Of a stretch of DNA of 11,082 nucleotides, positions 1 through 7,519 are shown in pieces (the stretch's first letter is position 1; each line of letters opens with the position of its first letter). The position numbers and the translations under genes were made by a program. This stretch comes from DATKMS01 sp041497995 (GTDB lineage: Bacteria; Desulfobacterota; Binatia; HRBIN30). Below the pieces are notes generated by a model. The model worked only from the letters and a program-made list of their open reading frames with translations, did not search any database and was not told the origin of the DNA. The stretch spans positions 1 to 11,082 of the forward strand of contig JBGQHM010000226.1 of NCBI GenBank assembly GCA_041497995.1, read 5' to 3'.

Positions 1-331
1 ACTCGCGGGGGATTAACAAGACGTAGCGGCCGACCGGTATATCGAAGCCATCCTTCACACCCCAGGGGACACTGTTGAGATCCTCATTTAAGAGACGTTA
101 TTTCGTATTTGGGAAGATCGTGTTGATCTGACGGTTCAGGGAGGCGAGGCGCGCGTCGAACTCCTGGCTCGAGTTGCTGGCGAGGACCGCGCCGATCCGC
201 ACTTCAACCGCGAGCCCACCCACTGCCGGGCTGGTGACCGCTTCGGGCGAGGCGTCCGCAGCCAGTGCCGCGCACTGCATCCCCAAGACGGCAACGAAGG
301 CACTCAGGGCGACCCCAGACATCCCCGTCAC
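1..331 (-). pseudogene. Small exported protein next to the ECF sigma/anti-sigma pair, interrupted by an in-frame stop and cut by the window edge
   Basis: The frame opens with GTG at 331, overlapping the anti-sigma stop by four bases (GTGA), so translation is probably coupled. ATG at 322 is an alternative start. Residues 4-25 form a Sec-type signal peptide with a likely cleavage site after ALA (residue 24). The mature part reads VEVRIGAVLASNSSQEFDAR and continues through a short helix to IFPNTK. A TAA stop follows at 98-100. The same frame then runs with no further stop for 32 codons to base 1 and still looks like protein, with pieces such as RLLNEDLNSVPWG and DIPVGRYVLLIP. From memory, small secreted proteins beside deltaproteobacterial ECF/anti-sigma pairs carry a Y-RLL segment here, so a Tyr codon changed to TAA (one base) is the simplest reading. 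A natural 77-residue product is the alternative. Function is unknown; the protein is likely periplasmic. Confidence 0.6.
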
Positions 332-876
332 GGCGTGTCCCCACCACCCAACGTATCGTCACTCACCCAGAGAACGGTCGTCCGTGTTTCAGGATCGTTG
401 AGAACCGTGACCGCGTCGACGTCGCTCTCCAGCGACTCGATCGATGCGGCGTTGTCCATGCTGGCAACCTGCGATGCATCCGGTTGCGTCGTTGGCTGCG
501 GGGCGCGCGTCAGCAATAGGAAGCCGAGGATTGCGATGGCGGCCGCGGCAGCAAAGGCCGGTGCCTTGATCACCCAGCCGTGCTCGCCCTCGCTCCACCA
601 GGCCTGTGCGCGCGCCCACCACGACACGCGCGCCGTGCCCAGGCGCTGGTCGATCCCGCGCCACAGCGCGCTAAAGTCGACCTCGTCAACCGCGGCGTTC
701 AGTTGGGCGCCGATAATGTCTTGCATGCGCTCCATACGGCGCAATTCGTCTTCACAGCTACCGCAGCGCGTGCTGTGCAATGCGACGGCGCGCATCTGGT
801 GGGATTCGAGCTCACCGTCGAAGAACAGTGGCAACAGGTTCAGCGTTTCACGACAGGTCATCGCCCGCTCGTACAT
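328..876 (-). CDS. Membrane-anchored zf-HC2 (ZAS-type) anti-sigma factor
   Basis: This 182-residue protein has the layout of an anti-sigma factor holding an ECF sigma factor at the inner membrane. The N-terminus shows a zinc-binding anti-sigma motif: C8, then H34-x3-C38-x2-C41 (HSTRCGSC), the usual site for binding the sigma factor. A linker rich in Trp (W86, W87, W93, W94) leads to one membrane segment at about residues 105-122. A periplasmic tail of about 60 residues ends in TTVLWVSDD, a hydrophobic C-terminal strand I remember from related deltaproteobacterial proteins. It lies 57 bases behind the sigma gene and overlaps the next gene by four bases, which supports one transcript. The start at 876 has GGTGA four bases upstream; ATG at 861 (giving MTCRETL) is also possible and has only a weak GAGCGG before it. 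The sensed signal cannot be read from the sequence. Confidence 0.85.
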   Translation of the reverse strand: MYERAMTCRETLNLLPLFFDGELESHQMRAVALHSTRCGSCEDELRRMERMQDIIGAQLNAAVDEVDFSALWRGIDQRLGTARVSWWARAQAWWSEGEHGWVIKAPAFAAAAAIAILGFLLLTRAPQPTTQPDASQVASMDNAASIESLESDVDAVTVLNDPETRTTVLWVSDDTLGGGDTP

Positions 877-933
877 CGGTTCACCGGCAGCGGGCGTTCC
901 CGAAGGGCAGTGGCGTGCGGCGACCGGGTCGGG

Positions 934-1503
934 TTAAAGGCAGTCTTTGAGCTTTTTTTGCAGCTTCTTGCGGGCATAATGCAGCCGACTCATGACGGTA
1001 CCCTTGGAGCACTGCATCACGCGACTGATCTCGTCATAGGACAGCCCCTCAACTTCGCGGAGGAGTATGACGGCTTTGTGATCAGGGGTCAACTCGTTAA
1101 TCGCTTCGGTCACCCGATCACCGATCTCTCGCGCTTGCGTCTCTTGGTACGGATCGCCGAGACGTTCCTCCTTCAGTGTGTCCTGATATCCATCTCCCGA
1201 GCCACTATTGTCCTCGAGTGCTACCGTTGGGTGGCGCCGCTCGCGTCGCTGGAAGTCAATGGCTCGGTTCACAACGATTCGATACAGCCACGTGTAGAAG
1301 CTCGACTCGCCCTTGAAGTTTCCCAGGTTCTCGAAGGCTTTGACAAACGTTTCTTGGGCGATCTCGAGCGCATCGTCGCGGTTGTGGACCATCCCCAGGG
1401 CGACCGACACCACTTTCCGCTGATAGCGTTCGACAAGCTCTCTAAATGCCTCCCTGTCACCGCGCCGGCACGCCCGGACCAACTCGCTGTCACTACGTTC
1501 CAC
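934..1503 (-). CDS. RpoE-like ECF RNA polymerase sigma factor
   Basis: A full-length group IV (ECF) sigma factor of 189 residues, which would direct RNA polymerase to a stress or envelope regulon. Sigma region 2 spans about residues 20-90, with DDALEIAQETFVKAFENL (43-60) for core binding and FYTWLYRIVVNRAIDFQRR (69-87) for -10 recognition. A charged linker (about 91-125) leads to region 4 at about 131-183, where LSYDEISRVMQCSKGTV (154-170) is the helix-turn-helix that reads the -35 element. Translation starts at GTG 1503 with AGGG upstream as a weak ribosome site. The gene sits 60 bases after polA and 57 bases before the cognate anti-sigma factor. I could not find a convincing ECF-type promoter in the 60-base gap, so it may be read from polA or from a promoter I cannot recognise. 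The 3' end holds an A7 run (953-959 as T on the plus strand). Confidence 0.93.
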   Translation of the reverse strand: MERSDSELVRACRRGDREAFRELVERYQRKVVSVALGMVHNRDDALEIAQETFVKAFENLGNFKGESSFYTWLYRIVVNRAIDFQRRERRHPTVALEDNSGSGDGYQDTLKEERLGDPYQETQAREIGDRVTEAINELTPDHKAVILLREVEGLSYDEISRVMQCSKGTVMSRLHYARKKLQKKLKDCL

Positions 1504-1563
1504 GGTGACACCCTATAGACGGAGCCATTCGGGACGTATTCACACCCGTGGACGGAATCATGG

Positions 1564-4164
1564 TCAATGCGCCTCGGCCCAGTGCGCGCCCCAGCCCAGG
1601 TCGACTTTGAGAGGCACCTTGAGGGGCAAGACCCCCTCCATTTCGTCGCGGACGACCTCCATGACCCGTTCACGGTCCGCCGCGGCGACCTCGAAGACCA
1701 GCTCGTCGTGCACCTGCAAGATCATGCCAGCCTGCAGGCCCTCGCGCAGCAGCCGGCGATCGATCGCCACCATGGCCATCTTGATGAGGTCGGCCGCTGA
1801 GCCCTGGATCGGGGTATTCGCCGCAGCCCGCTCCGCCGCTTGCGCCACACCGCGGTGTGGGCTGGCAAGGTCCGGGAACGTGCGCCGCCGCCCCAAGATC
1901 GTGGTGACGTAGCCGCGTTGGCGGGCCGTCGCCTGCACACCGGCCATGTACGCTCGCACGCCAGCGTAGCGCGCGAAGTAGTTGTCGATGTAGCGTTCGG
2001 CCTCCGCCAGCGGGATGGCCAGCTCGCGTGCCAGCCGCTGCGGGCCCATGCCGTAGATGATACCGAAGTTGATCACCTTGGCGGCGCGGCGCATTTCCGC
2101 GGTGATGGCGCCCGGGAAGACGCCGAACACCTCCGCGGCGGTGCGGGCGTGAACGTCGTCACCGGCGTGGAAGGCGCTCACCAACACCGGATCGCCGGAG
2201 AGGTGTGCCAGCACGCGCAACTCGATCTGCGAGTAGTCGGCGACCACCAAGACACAGCCCTCCGCCGCAATGAACGCTGCGCGGATGCGCCGCCCCTCCT
2301 CGCCTCGTATCGGGATGTTCTGCAGGTTCGGATCGCTGGAGCTCAGCCGTCCGGTCGCCGCGACGGTCTGGTTGAATGACGCGTGCAGGCGACCGGTGCG
2401 CGGATTGACCGCCGCCGGCAGCGCGTCGATGTAGGTCGACTTCAGCTTGGACAGTGCGCGATAGTCGAGGATCTTCGCCGGCAGCGGATGCTCCGAGGCC
2501 AACTTGGTGAGCACATCGACGTCGGTCGACAGCCCCGTCTTACCCCGGCGCACCCCCTTGCGCGACAGACCGAGCCGATCGAAGAGAATCTCGCGCAGCT
2601 GCGGCGGTGAGGAAATGTTGAACTCGCCGCCGGCCAGGGCGTAGATCTCTTCGATCAGGGTCGCGAGGCGCGACTCCACTTCTGTACCCATCGCGGCAAG
2701 CGCTGCGACGTCAAGCCGCACACCGCGCCGTTCCATGGCCACCAGCACACCGACGAGCGGCATCTCGACATCGTGAAAGAGCTGCGTCATCGCTGCTTCG
2801 TCGAGACGGGCCGCAAAACGGTCGCGCAAGCGACTCAGCAGTGACACGCCGTTGGCGAGGCTCGCCGCCCCGTCACGGAACGCCGCCAGATTGACGCCGA
2901 GCTCGTCGACTGCCAGCTCCTCGAGCCGGTGAGTCGCCGATGCCTCCAGCAGATAGGAAGCCACCATCACGTCGAAGCCCGATTGGATCTGACCGCCAAG
3001 GACGTCGCCCAGCAACAGCAAATCGCGCTTGAGGTCGTGGCCAACCTTCTCGACGGCCGCATCGTTCAGCAGCGTTGCCAACGCCGCCGGTGCCGGCGGC
3101 GCGACGCACAGCGGCGCGGCGCCGTCCACGGCGAGGACAATACCACCAACGTGTGGGCCGTCGCGTTCAAGGCTCCCGTCACACGCCAACATGACCCGCC
3201 CGCTCTGGCGCGCTTGCACCAGCAGGGTCTCGACGTCTGCGACGCTGTCGGCCTGGCGCAGCATCACCGTCGTCTCCGCTGCGGCCGCCGAGAGGTCGCG
3301 CACCAGCGACTGGAACCCGAGTCGGGTGAACAGCGGCCGCAATGCGTTGGCGTCGGGACCCTGGTAGCGACAGCTCTCCAGCGTACAGTCGACTGGCACG
3401 TCGCGACGGGCGACGGCGAGTGTACGACTGAGCCGCGCCACGTCCGCCTGCTCGCGCAGCGTCGCCGCCAGCTTCTTCGCGCCGCGGATGTCGCGCGCCG
3501 CCTCCAACTCGTCGAGGTGCGCCAACAGGTACTCGATGCTTCCGAAGCGTTGAATGAGCGCCGCCGCCGTCTTCTCGCCGATCCCCTTGACGCCGGGGAT
3601 GTTGTCGGTCGCATCGCCCATCAGCCCCAGCACGTCCACCACCTGCTCCGGACTGACACCAAATCGCTCGCGCACCGCCGCAACGTCACAGCGGCGGTCA
3701 CGCATCGTGTCCCACAGTTGCACGTGATTACCGACCACCTGCATGAGGTCTTTGTCGGCAGTGACAATGACCGTCTCGACACCCTGGGAGGGCATTTGCG
3801 TCGCCAACGTCGCGATGACGTCATCCGCTTCGACACCGGAGATCGACAGCGCCGGCAGTGCGAACGCCGCCACCACCTCGTGCACCAGCGGGAACTGCGC
3901 CGACAAATCGTCTGGCATCGACGGCCGGTTGGCTTTGTAGCTCTCGAACAAGTCGTCACGAAAGGTCCGCCCCGGCGCATCGAACACGATGCAGATGTAC
4001 TGCGGCCGCGTGTCGCGCAGCAGCTTCAACAACATAGTGGTGAACCCATAGACGGCGTTGGTGGGCAGGCCGGCGGGGCTGGTCAGCGGCGGCAGCGCAA
4101 AGAATGCCCGATAGACGTACGAGCTCGCATCAATGAGATAGAGGACGGGCTGAGCTGTGGGCAT
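1564..4164 (-). CDS. polA: DNA polymerase I (5'-3' exonuclease and polymerase; 3'-5' exonuclease motifs degenerate)
   Basis: PolA fills gaps and removes RNA primers during replication and repair. The protein has 866 residues, slightly shorter than E. coli PolA. The N-terminal 5'-nuclease domain (about 1-290) keeps its metal-binding acids: EADD (112-115), TADKDL (135-140) and GDATDNIPG (183-191). The polymerase domain (about 465-866) has motif A DYSQIELR (643-650), motif B R693, K696 and F700 followed by GIIYG, and motif C VHDE (818-821). F700 is the position that discriminates against dideoxynucleotides. The middle domain is an altered 3'-5' exonuclease: the Exo I DxE motif reads DGS (329-331), and the Exo III Tyr-x3-Asp region reads FAARL (450-454), though the Exo II Asp (381) remains. 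Proofreading is therefore probably absent, as in Taq polymerase. ATG at 4164 begins just before the first conserved strand. It is divergent from the ABC operon and upstream of the sigma factor. Confidence 0.97.
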   Translation of the reverse strand: MPTAQPVLYLIDASSYVYRAFFALPPLTSPAGLPTNAVYGFTTMLLKLLRDTRPQYICIVFDAPGRTFRDDLFESYKANRPSMPDDLSAQFPLVHEVVAAFALPALSISGVEADDVIATLATQMPSQGVETVIVTADKDLMQVVGNHVQLWDTMRDRRCDVAAVRERFGVSPEQVVDVLGLMGDATDNIPGVKGIGEKTAAALIQRFGSIEYLLAHLDELEAARDIRGAKKLAATLREQADVARLSRTLAVARRDVPVDCTLESCRYQGPDANALRPLFTRLGFQSLVRDLSAAAAETTVMLRQADSVADVETLLVQARQSGRVMLACDGSLERDGPHVGGIVLAVDGAAPLCVAPPAPAALATLLNDAAVEKVGHDLKRDLLLLGDVLGGQIQSGFDVMVASYLLEASATHRLEELAVDELGVNLAAFRDGAASLANGVSLLSRLRDRFAARLDEAAMTQLFHDVEMPLVGVLVAMERRGVRLDVAALAAMGTEVESRLATLIEEIYALAGGEFNISSPPQLREILFDRLGLSRKGVRRGKTGLSTDVDVLTKLASEHPLPAKILDYRALSKLKSTYIDALPAAVNPRTGRLHASFNQTVAATGRLSSSDPNLQNIPIRGEEGRRIRAAFIAAEGCVLVVADYSQIELRVLAHLSGDPVLVSAFHAGDDVHARTAAEVFGVFPGAITAEMRRAAKVINFGIIYGMGPQRLARELAIPLAEAERYIDNYFARYAGVRAYMAGVQATARQRGYVTTILGRRRTFPDLASPHRGVAQAAERAAANTPIQGSAADLIKMAMVAIDRRLLREGLQAGMILQVHDELVFEVAAADRERVMEVVRDEMEGVLPLKVPLKVDLGWGAHWAEAH

Positions 4165-4204
4165 CGGGTCGGCGCCGCTGGGGCTGCCGGCGCGCGCGCT
4201 CGGA

Positions 4205-4234
4205 CGCTAACAAATGGGGGGCGCCAAGTCCAAT
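4205..4234 (-). promoter_or_regulatory. Possible polA promoter
   Basis: On the minus strand TTGGAC (4229-4234) is followed after 15-17 bases by TGTTAG or TTAGCG (4205-4212), about 40 bases before the polA ATG. The -35 is a fair match and the -10 a weak one. The AT-rich patch stands out in a very GC-rich gap, which is the main reason to note it. Confidence 0.25.
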
Positions 4235-4296
4235 TTGTGTGACGCGCGGGCACCGCGAGTGCCGGCGGCCTGCGCGCGAGGCGCCCGCGGGTCGTA

Positions 4297-4325
4297 TTGA
4301 CAAAGCGGCATGTCGTGGGTAAACA
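4297..4325 (+). promoter_or_regulatory. Probable sigma-70-type promoter of the ABC transporter operon
   Basis: A perfect -35 consensus TTGACA (4297-4302) is followed by exactly 17 bases and TAAACA (4320-4325), a partial -10 with three of six consensus bases. It lies about 60 bases before the ATPase start and points toward it, in the divergent gap shared with polA. The exact -35 and ideal spacing in GC-rich DNA support the call; the weak -10 limits it. Confidence 0.5.
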
Positions 4326-4385
4326 CCGCCCCGTTTATGCAGCCAACCTTTGAATCTTCGACCTGCGAGTTCGTCTGAACGCGCG

Positions 4386-5132
4386 ATGATCGAAGTCCGT
4401 AATCTCACCAAGCGGTATGGTGATCTGGTCGCGATCCGCGACATCAGTTTCACCGCCGCAACCGGGCAAGTGCTGGGGTTCCTCGGGCCGAATGGCGCCG
4501 GTAAGACCACCACCATGCGCATTATCACCGGCTTCATGCCGGCAACCTCTGGCACGGTGAAGGTGGAGGGGTACGACATCTTCGACGACTCCTACGAAGT
4601 GCGCAAACGGATCGGCTACCTGCCGGAGAACCCACCACTGTATGCCGACATGACGGTGACGACGTATCTCCGCTTCGTCGGCCGTATCCGCGGCATCGCC
4701 AAGGCGGAGATGACCGACAGCGTCGACAAAGTGGTTCACACGTGCGGACTGTTGGAGGTCACCCACCGCGTCGTTGGCCACCTCTCCAAAGGGTTCCGGC
4801 AGCGCGTCGGTCTGGCGCAGGCGCTGATCCACAACCCGAGCGTGCTGGTGCTCGACGAACCGACGATCGGACTCGATCCGCGCCAGATCATCGACATCCG
4901 CACCCTGATCCGTACGCTGGCGGCAGACCGCACCGTGATTTTGTCGACGCACATTCTGCCGGAGGTGTCGCAGCTGTGTGAGAAAGTGGTGATCATCGCC
5001 GATGGGCACATCGCCGTCGAAGACACGGTGACGAACCTGATGCAAAGCGGCAGCCTGGAGCAGGTGTTCTTGCGGTACATCGCCAAGGACGCGGCAGTAC
5101 CGGCCGGCGCCCCAGCGGAGGCGGCGTCGTGA
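4386..5132 (+). CDS. ABC transporter ATP-binding protein, GldA/CcmA-like ABC-2 family
   Basis: This 248-residue nucleotide-binding subunit would power the ABC-2 permease encoded next. Visible motifs, numbered from ATG 4386, are Walker A GPNGAGKTT (34-42), signature LSKGFRQR (133-140), Walker B VLVLDEP (153-159), D-loop GLDP (162-165) and switch histidine STH (H189). The Q-loop position reads GYLPENPP (77-84), with Glu in place of the usual Gln; I recall this as common in GldA/NosF-like ATPases. I chose ATG 4386 because MIEVRNLTKRYGD is the usual family start; a TTG at 4350 would add 12 unconvincing residues. The gene is the first of a tight cluster, and its 3' end carries the ribosome site of the permease. 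Its resemblance is to gliding-associated GldA, but no gliding genes are present here, so I give no symbol. Confidence 0.93.
   Translation: MIEVRNLTKRYGDLVAIRDISFTAATGQVLGFLGPNGAGKTTTMRIITGFMPATSGTVKVEGYDIFDDSYEVRKRIGYLPENPPLYADMTVTTYLRFVGRIRGIAKAEMTDSVDKVVHTCGLLEVTHRVVGHLSKGFRQRVGLAQALIHNPSVLVLDEPTIGLDPRQIIDIRTLIRTLAADRTVILSTHILPEVSQLCEKVVIIADGHIAVEDTVTNLMQSGSLEQVFLRYIAKDAAVPAGAPAEAAS
5117..5121 (+). promoter_or_regulatory. Shine-Dalgarno site inside the ATPase gene for the overlapping permease start
   Basis: GGAGG lies seven bases before GTG 5129. The GTG overlaps the ATPase stop as GTGA, so this site decides the permease start and indicates translational coupling. Confidence 0.7.
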
Positions 5133-5902
5133 GAAACGCACTGGCGATTGCAGGCAAGGAGTTGCGATCGTATTTCGTCTCCCCGGTCGCCTACGTCGTC
5201 CTCACCGGTTTCCTGCTGCTGGGCGGATGGTTCTTCTTCAATCTGCTGTCGCGCTTCAATTTCCTGCTGTCGATCTACTCGGCGATGCGCAACCCCGAGG
5301 CGCAAACGCGCCTCAACCTGAACGAGTTCGTGATCTCGCCGCTCCTGCACAACCTCTCTGTCGTCTTGGTCATCATCATCCCGATGATCACCATGCGCAG
5401 CTTCGCCGAGGAAAAACGCAGCGGCACCTACGAGCTACTCATGACCTCGCCCCTGTCGATCACTGAGATCGTGGCCGGCAAGTTCCTCGGCGTGCTGGGG
5501 TTCATGCTGATCATGATCGGGCTGACCGCGGTCTACCCGGCCATCCTGCTGCTGTATGGCAATCCGGAGATGGGCATCATCGCCGCCGGCTACCTCGGCC
5601 TGCTGCTGTTGGCGATCGCCTTCGCAACGGTGGGTTTGTTGACCTCGTCGCTCACCGAGAACCAGATCATCGCGGCGGTGAGCTGTTTGGTCGTCTTGCT
5701 CCTGCTGTACGTGATTGCGTGGCCGGCGGAAACGGCGGGCCCGACGATGGGCGCGGTGCTCAAGTACCTATCGCTCACCGAGCATTTCGGCGAGATGGTC
5801 AAGGGCGTGATCGACACCAAGGATCTCGTGTATTTCGGCAGCGTCATCCTGCTGGCGCTGTTCCTGACACATCGCTCCGTCGAGTCGGTGCGCTGGAGAT
5901 AA
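5129..5902 (+). CDS. ABC-2 type permease, GldF-like
   Basis: A 257-residue integral membrane protein, the likely translocation subunit paired with the upstream ATPase. Hydrophobic segments fall at about 19-40, 76-90, 115-142, 149-172, 178-198 and 232-247, giving six membrane helices. The cytoplasmic stretch EEKRSGTYELLMTSP (94-108) after the second helix is the hallmark of this permease family and probably contacts the ATPase. Translation starts at GTG 5129, overlapping the ATPase stop by four bases with GGAGG upstream. Only three bases separate its stop from the next gene. The length matches GldF-like permeases. A homodimer of this subunit with two ATPases is the expected form, by analogy with ABC-2 exporters. 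The substrate is not evident. Confidence 0.92.
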   Translation: MRNALAIAGKELRSYFVSPVAYVVLTGFLLLGGWFFFNLLSRFNFLLSIYSAMRNPEAQTRLNLNEFVISPLLHNLSVVLVIIIPMITMRSFAEEKRSGTYELLMTSPLSITEIVAGKFLGVLGFMLIMIGLTAVYPAILLLYGNPEMGIIAAGYLGLLLLAIAFATVGLLTSSLTENQIIAAVSCLVVLLLLYVIAWPAETAGPTMGAVLKYLSLTEHFGEMVKGVIDTKDLVYFGSVILLALFLTHRSVESVRWR

Positions 5903-5905
5903 CCC

Positions 5906-7459
5906 GTGCGCCGCAGCAACTCACTCCTTGGCCTGATTGGTCTGGTCCTCCTGCTGTTCGCGGGCGTTGCTGCGCTGCTGACACGGGCGCATTCAGGCAT
6001 CGACGTCCTCTACATCTTCGTCAACGGCCTGTTCGGCATCGGCGCGCTGGTCGTGTACTTGAGCGCCGGGCTCGAACACTTGCGGACCGTGGTCGGCGAC
6101 CGTTCCACCAAGTACGGCGCCAACGTGCTGCTCAGCTCGGTAGTGTTCGTCGCCGTCCTCGTGCTGCTGAACTACATTTCGGCGCGCCACAGTCATCGCT
6201 TCGACCTCACGGAGCAAGGGGTGTTCAGCCTCTCGCCCCAGTCAGCCAACGTCGTGAAGAACCTGCAGACCGACTTGCAGGTGCAGGCGTTCGTCGAGGG
6301 TGGCGTAAGTCCACAGCTGCGCGATCTGCTGGAGAGCTACGCGTACGCGTCACCGAAGTTCAAATTCGAAATGATCGATCCCGACCGCCAGCCCGAGCAG
6401 GCGGAGAAGTACAAGATCACCGCGTACAACACGGTGCGTCTGGAATACGGCAAAGAGTCGACGACGGTCACCCAGCCCACCGAGCAGACCGTCACCAACG
6501 CCATCATCAAGGTGACCCGCACCAGCCGGAAGACCGTGTGCGTAGTCGAGGGCCACGGCGAGCCCGACATCGACGACGCCGAGAACCCGCACGGCCTCTC
6601 CAGCGTCAAGCAGGCCCTGCAGAACGAGAACTACGAAGTGAAGAAGGTGCTCCTGGCGTCAGTGGCCAGCGTCCCCGATGACTGTTCGGTGGTCGTGGTC
6701 GCAGGGCCGCAGAAGCCGTACGTGGAAAGCGAGCTCAACGCTCTCGGTACCTATCTCGACAACGGGGGACGCGCGGCGTTCCTGCTGCCGCCGCGGGGCG
6801 GCAACGAGTTCCTGCCGCTGCTGAACAAATGGGGCGTGAAGCTCGGCAACGACGTGGTTGTCGACCAGGTCGTCCGGCTCTTCGAAGGGCCGGCGCTCGG
6901 CCTCGCCCCGTTGGTCAATACGTACGGTGCGCACGAGATCACCCGCGACTTCAAGCAACGCACCATCTTCCCGATGAGCCGCTCCGTGCACAGCGACACC
7001 GCCGGCAAGAAGGGGCTGCAGGCGACCGAGCTGGCAAAGACGAGCCCGTCGAGCTGGGGAGAAAGCGATCTGAACGGCATCTTCGACCGCAGCCAGGCAA
7101 CCCTCGATCCCACTACCGACACCAAAGGTCCAGTGCCGGTCGCCGTGGTGGTCAACGCCGATCTCAAGGATCTCGGCGGCGGCAAGGAAGGAAACAGCCG
7201 GATCGCGGTGATCGGCAGCGTCGAATTCGCCGGCAACCGTGAGATCGAGGGGACGTACTTCAACCGAGACCTGTTCCTCAACACCATCGGCTGGCTGGTC
7301 GGCCAGGGCGATCTGCTGTCGATCCGCCCGCGCGCCGTGCGCGCCTCGCGCGCGCAGTTTACCGCCGACCAGGGCACCGTCATCTTCTACCTGTCGGTCC
7401 TGGTCATTCCGGAGCTGCTGCTGATCGCCGGCATTGCGGTGTGGTGGCGCCGCGAATAG
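5906..7459 (+). CDS. GldG-like ABC transporter auxiliary protein
   Basis: This 517-residue protein matches the GldG/ABC_transp_aux type that accompanies GldF-like permeases. Two membrane helices (about 6-26 and 33-54) and a third (73-91) are followed by RFDLTEQGVFSLSPQS (98-113), a conserved start of the family's large periplasmic domain. GHGEPD (216-221) and NRDLFLNTIGWL (453-464) are further family-like stretches. A last helix at about 492-513 with a basic tail (WWRRE) anchors the C-terminus. The periplasmic part is thus held at both ends. GTG 5906 comes three bases after the permease stop with GGAG seven bases upstream. It probably forms the outer portion of the transporter. In Flavobacterium GldG is needed for gliding; in this kind of organism the role is unknown, so the symbol is left out. 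Confidence 0.88.
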   Translation: MRRSNSLLGLIGLVLLLFAGVAALLTRAHSGIDVLYIFVNGLFGIGALVVYLSAGLEHLRTVVGDRSTKYGANVLLSSVVFVAVLVLLNYISARHSHRFDLTEQGVFSLSPQSANVVKNLQTDLQVQAFVEGGVSPQLRDLLESYAYASPKFKFEMIDPDRQPEQAEKYKITAYNTVRLEYGKESTTVTQPTEQTVTNAIIKVTRTSRKTVCVVEGHGEPDIDDAENPHGLSSVKQALQNENYEVKKVLLASVASVPDDCSVVVVAGPQKPYVESELNALGTYLDNGGRAAFLLPPRGGNEFLPLLNKWGVKLGNDVVVDQVVRLFEGPALGLAPLVNTYGAHEITRDFKQRTIFPMSRSVHSDTAGKKGLQATELAKTSPSSWGESDLNGIFDRSQATLDPTTDTKGPVPVAVVVNADLKDLGGGKEGNSRIAVIGSVEFAGNREIEGTYFNRDLFLNTIGWLVGQGDLLSIRPRAVRASRAQFTADQGTVIFYLSVLVIPELLLIAGIAVWWRRE

Positions 7460-7519
7460 CGACGCGCGCCGCGATCCATCGATCACCGTTCCGGTACCGA
7501 ACGTGACCGTCGCTTGAAC

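Noticed and set aside
580..1518. 312-codon plus-strand frame opposite the sigma and anti-sigma genes
   Set aside because: Both minus-strand genes show strong family motifs; the antisense translation has none.
2929..4242. 437-codon open frame on the plus strand opposite polA
   Set aside because: It lies antisense to a clear DNA polymerase I gene, is dominated by Arg, Gln, His and Val, and shows no domain. It is a GC-driven shadow frame.
4335..5141. 268-codon minus-strand frame opposite the ABC ATPase gene
   Set aside because: All ATPase motifs lie in the plus-strand frame; the antisense product is rich in Arg and His without motifs.
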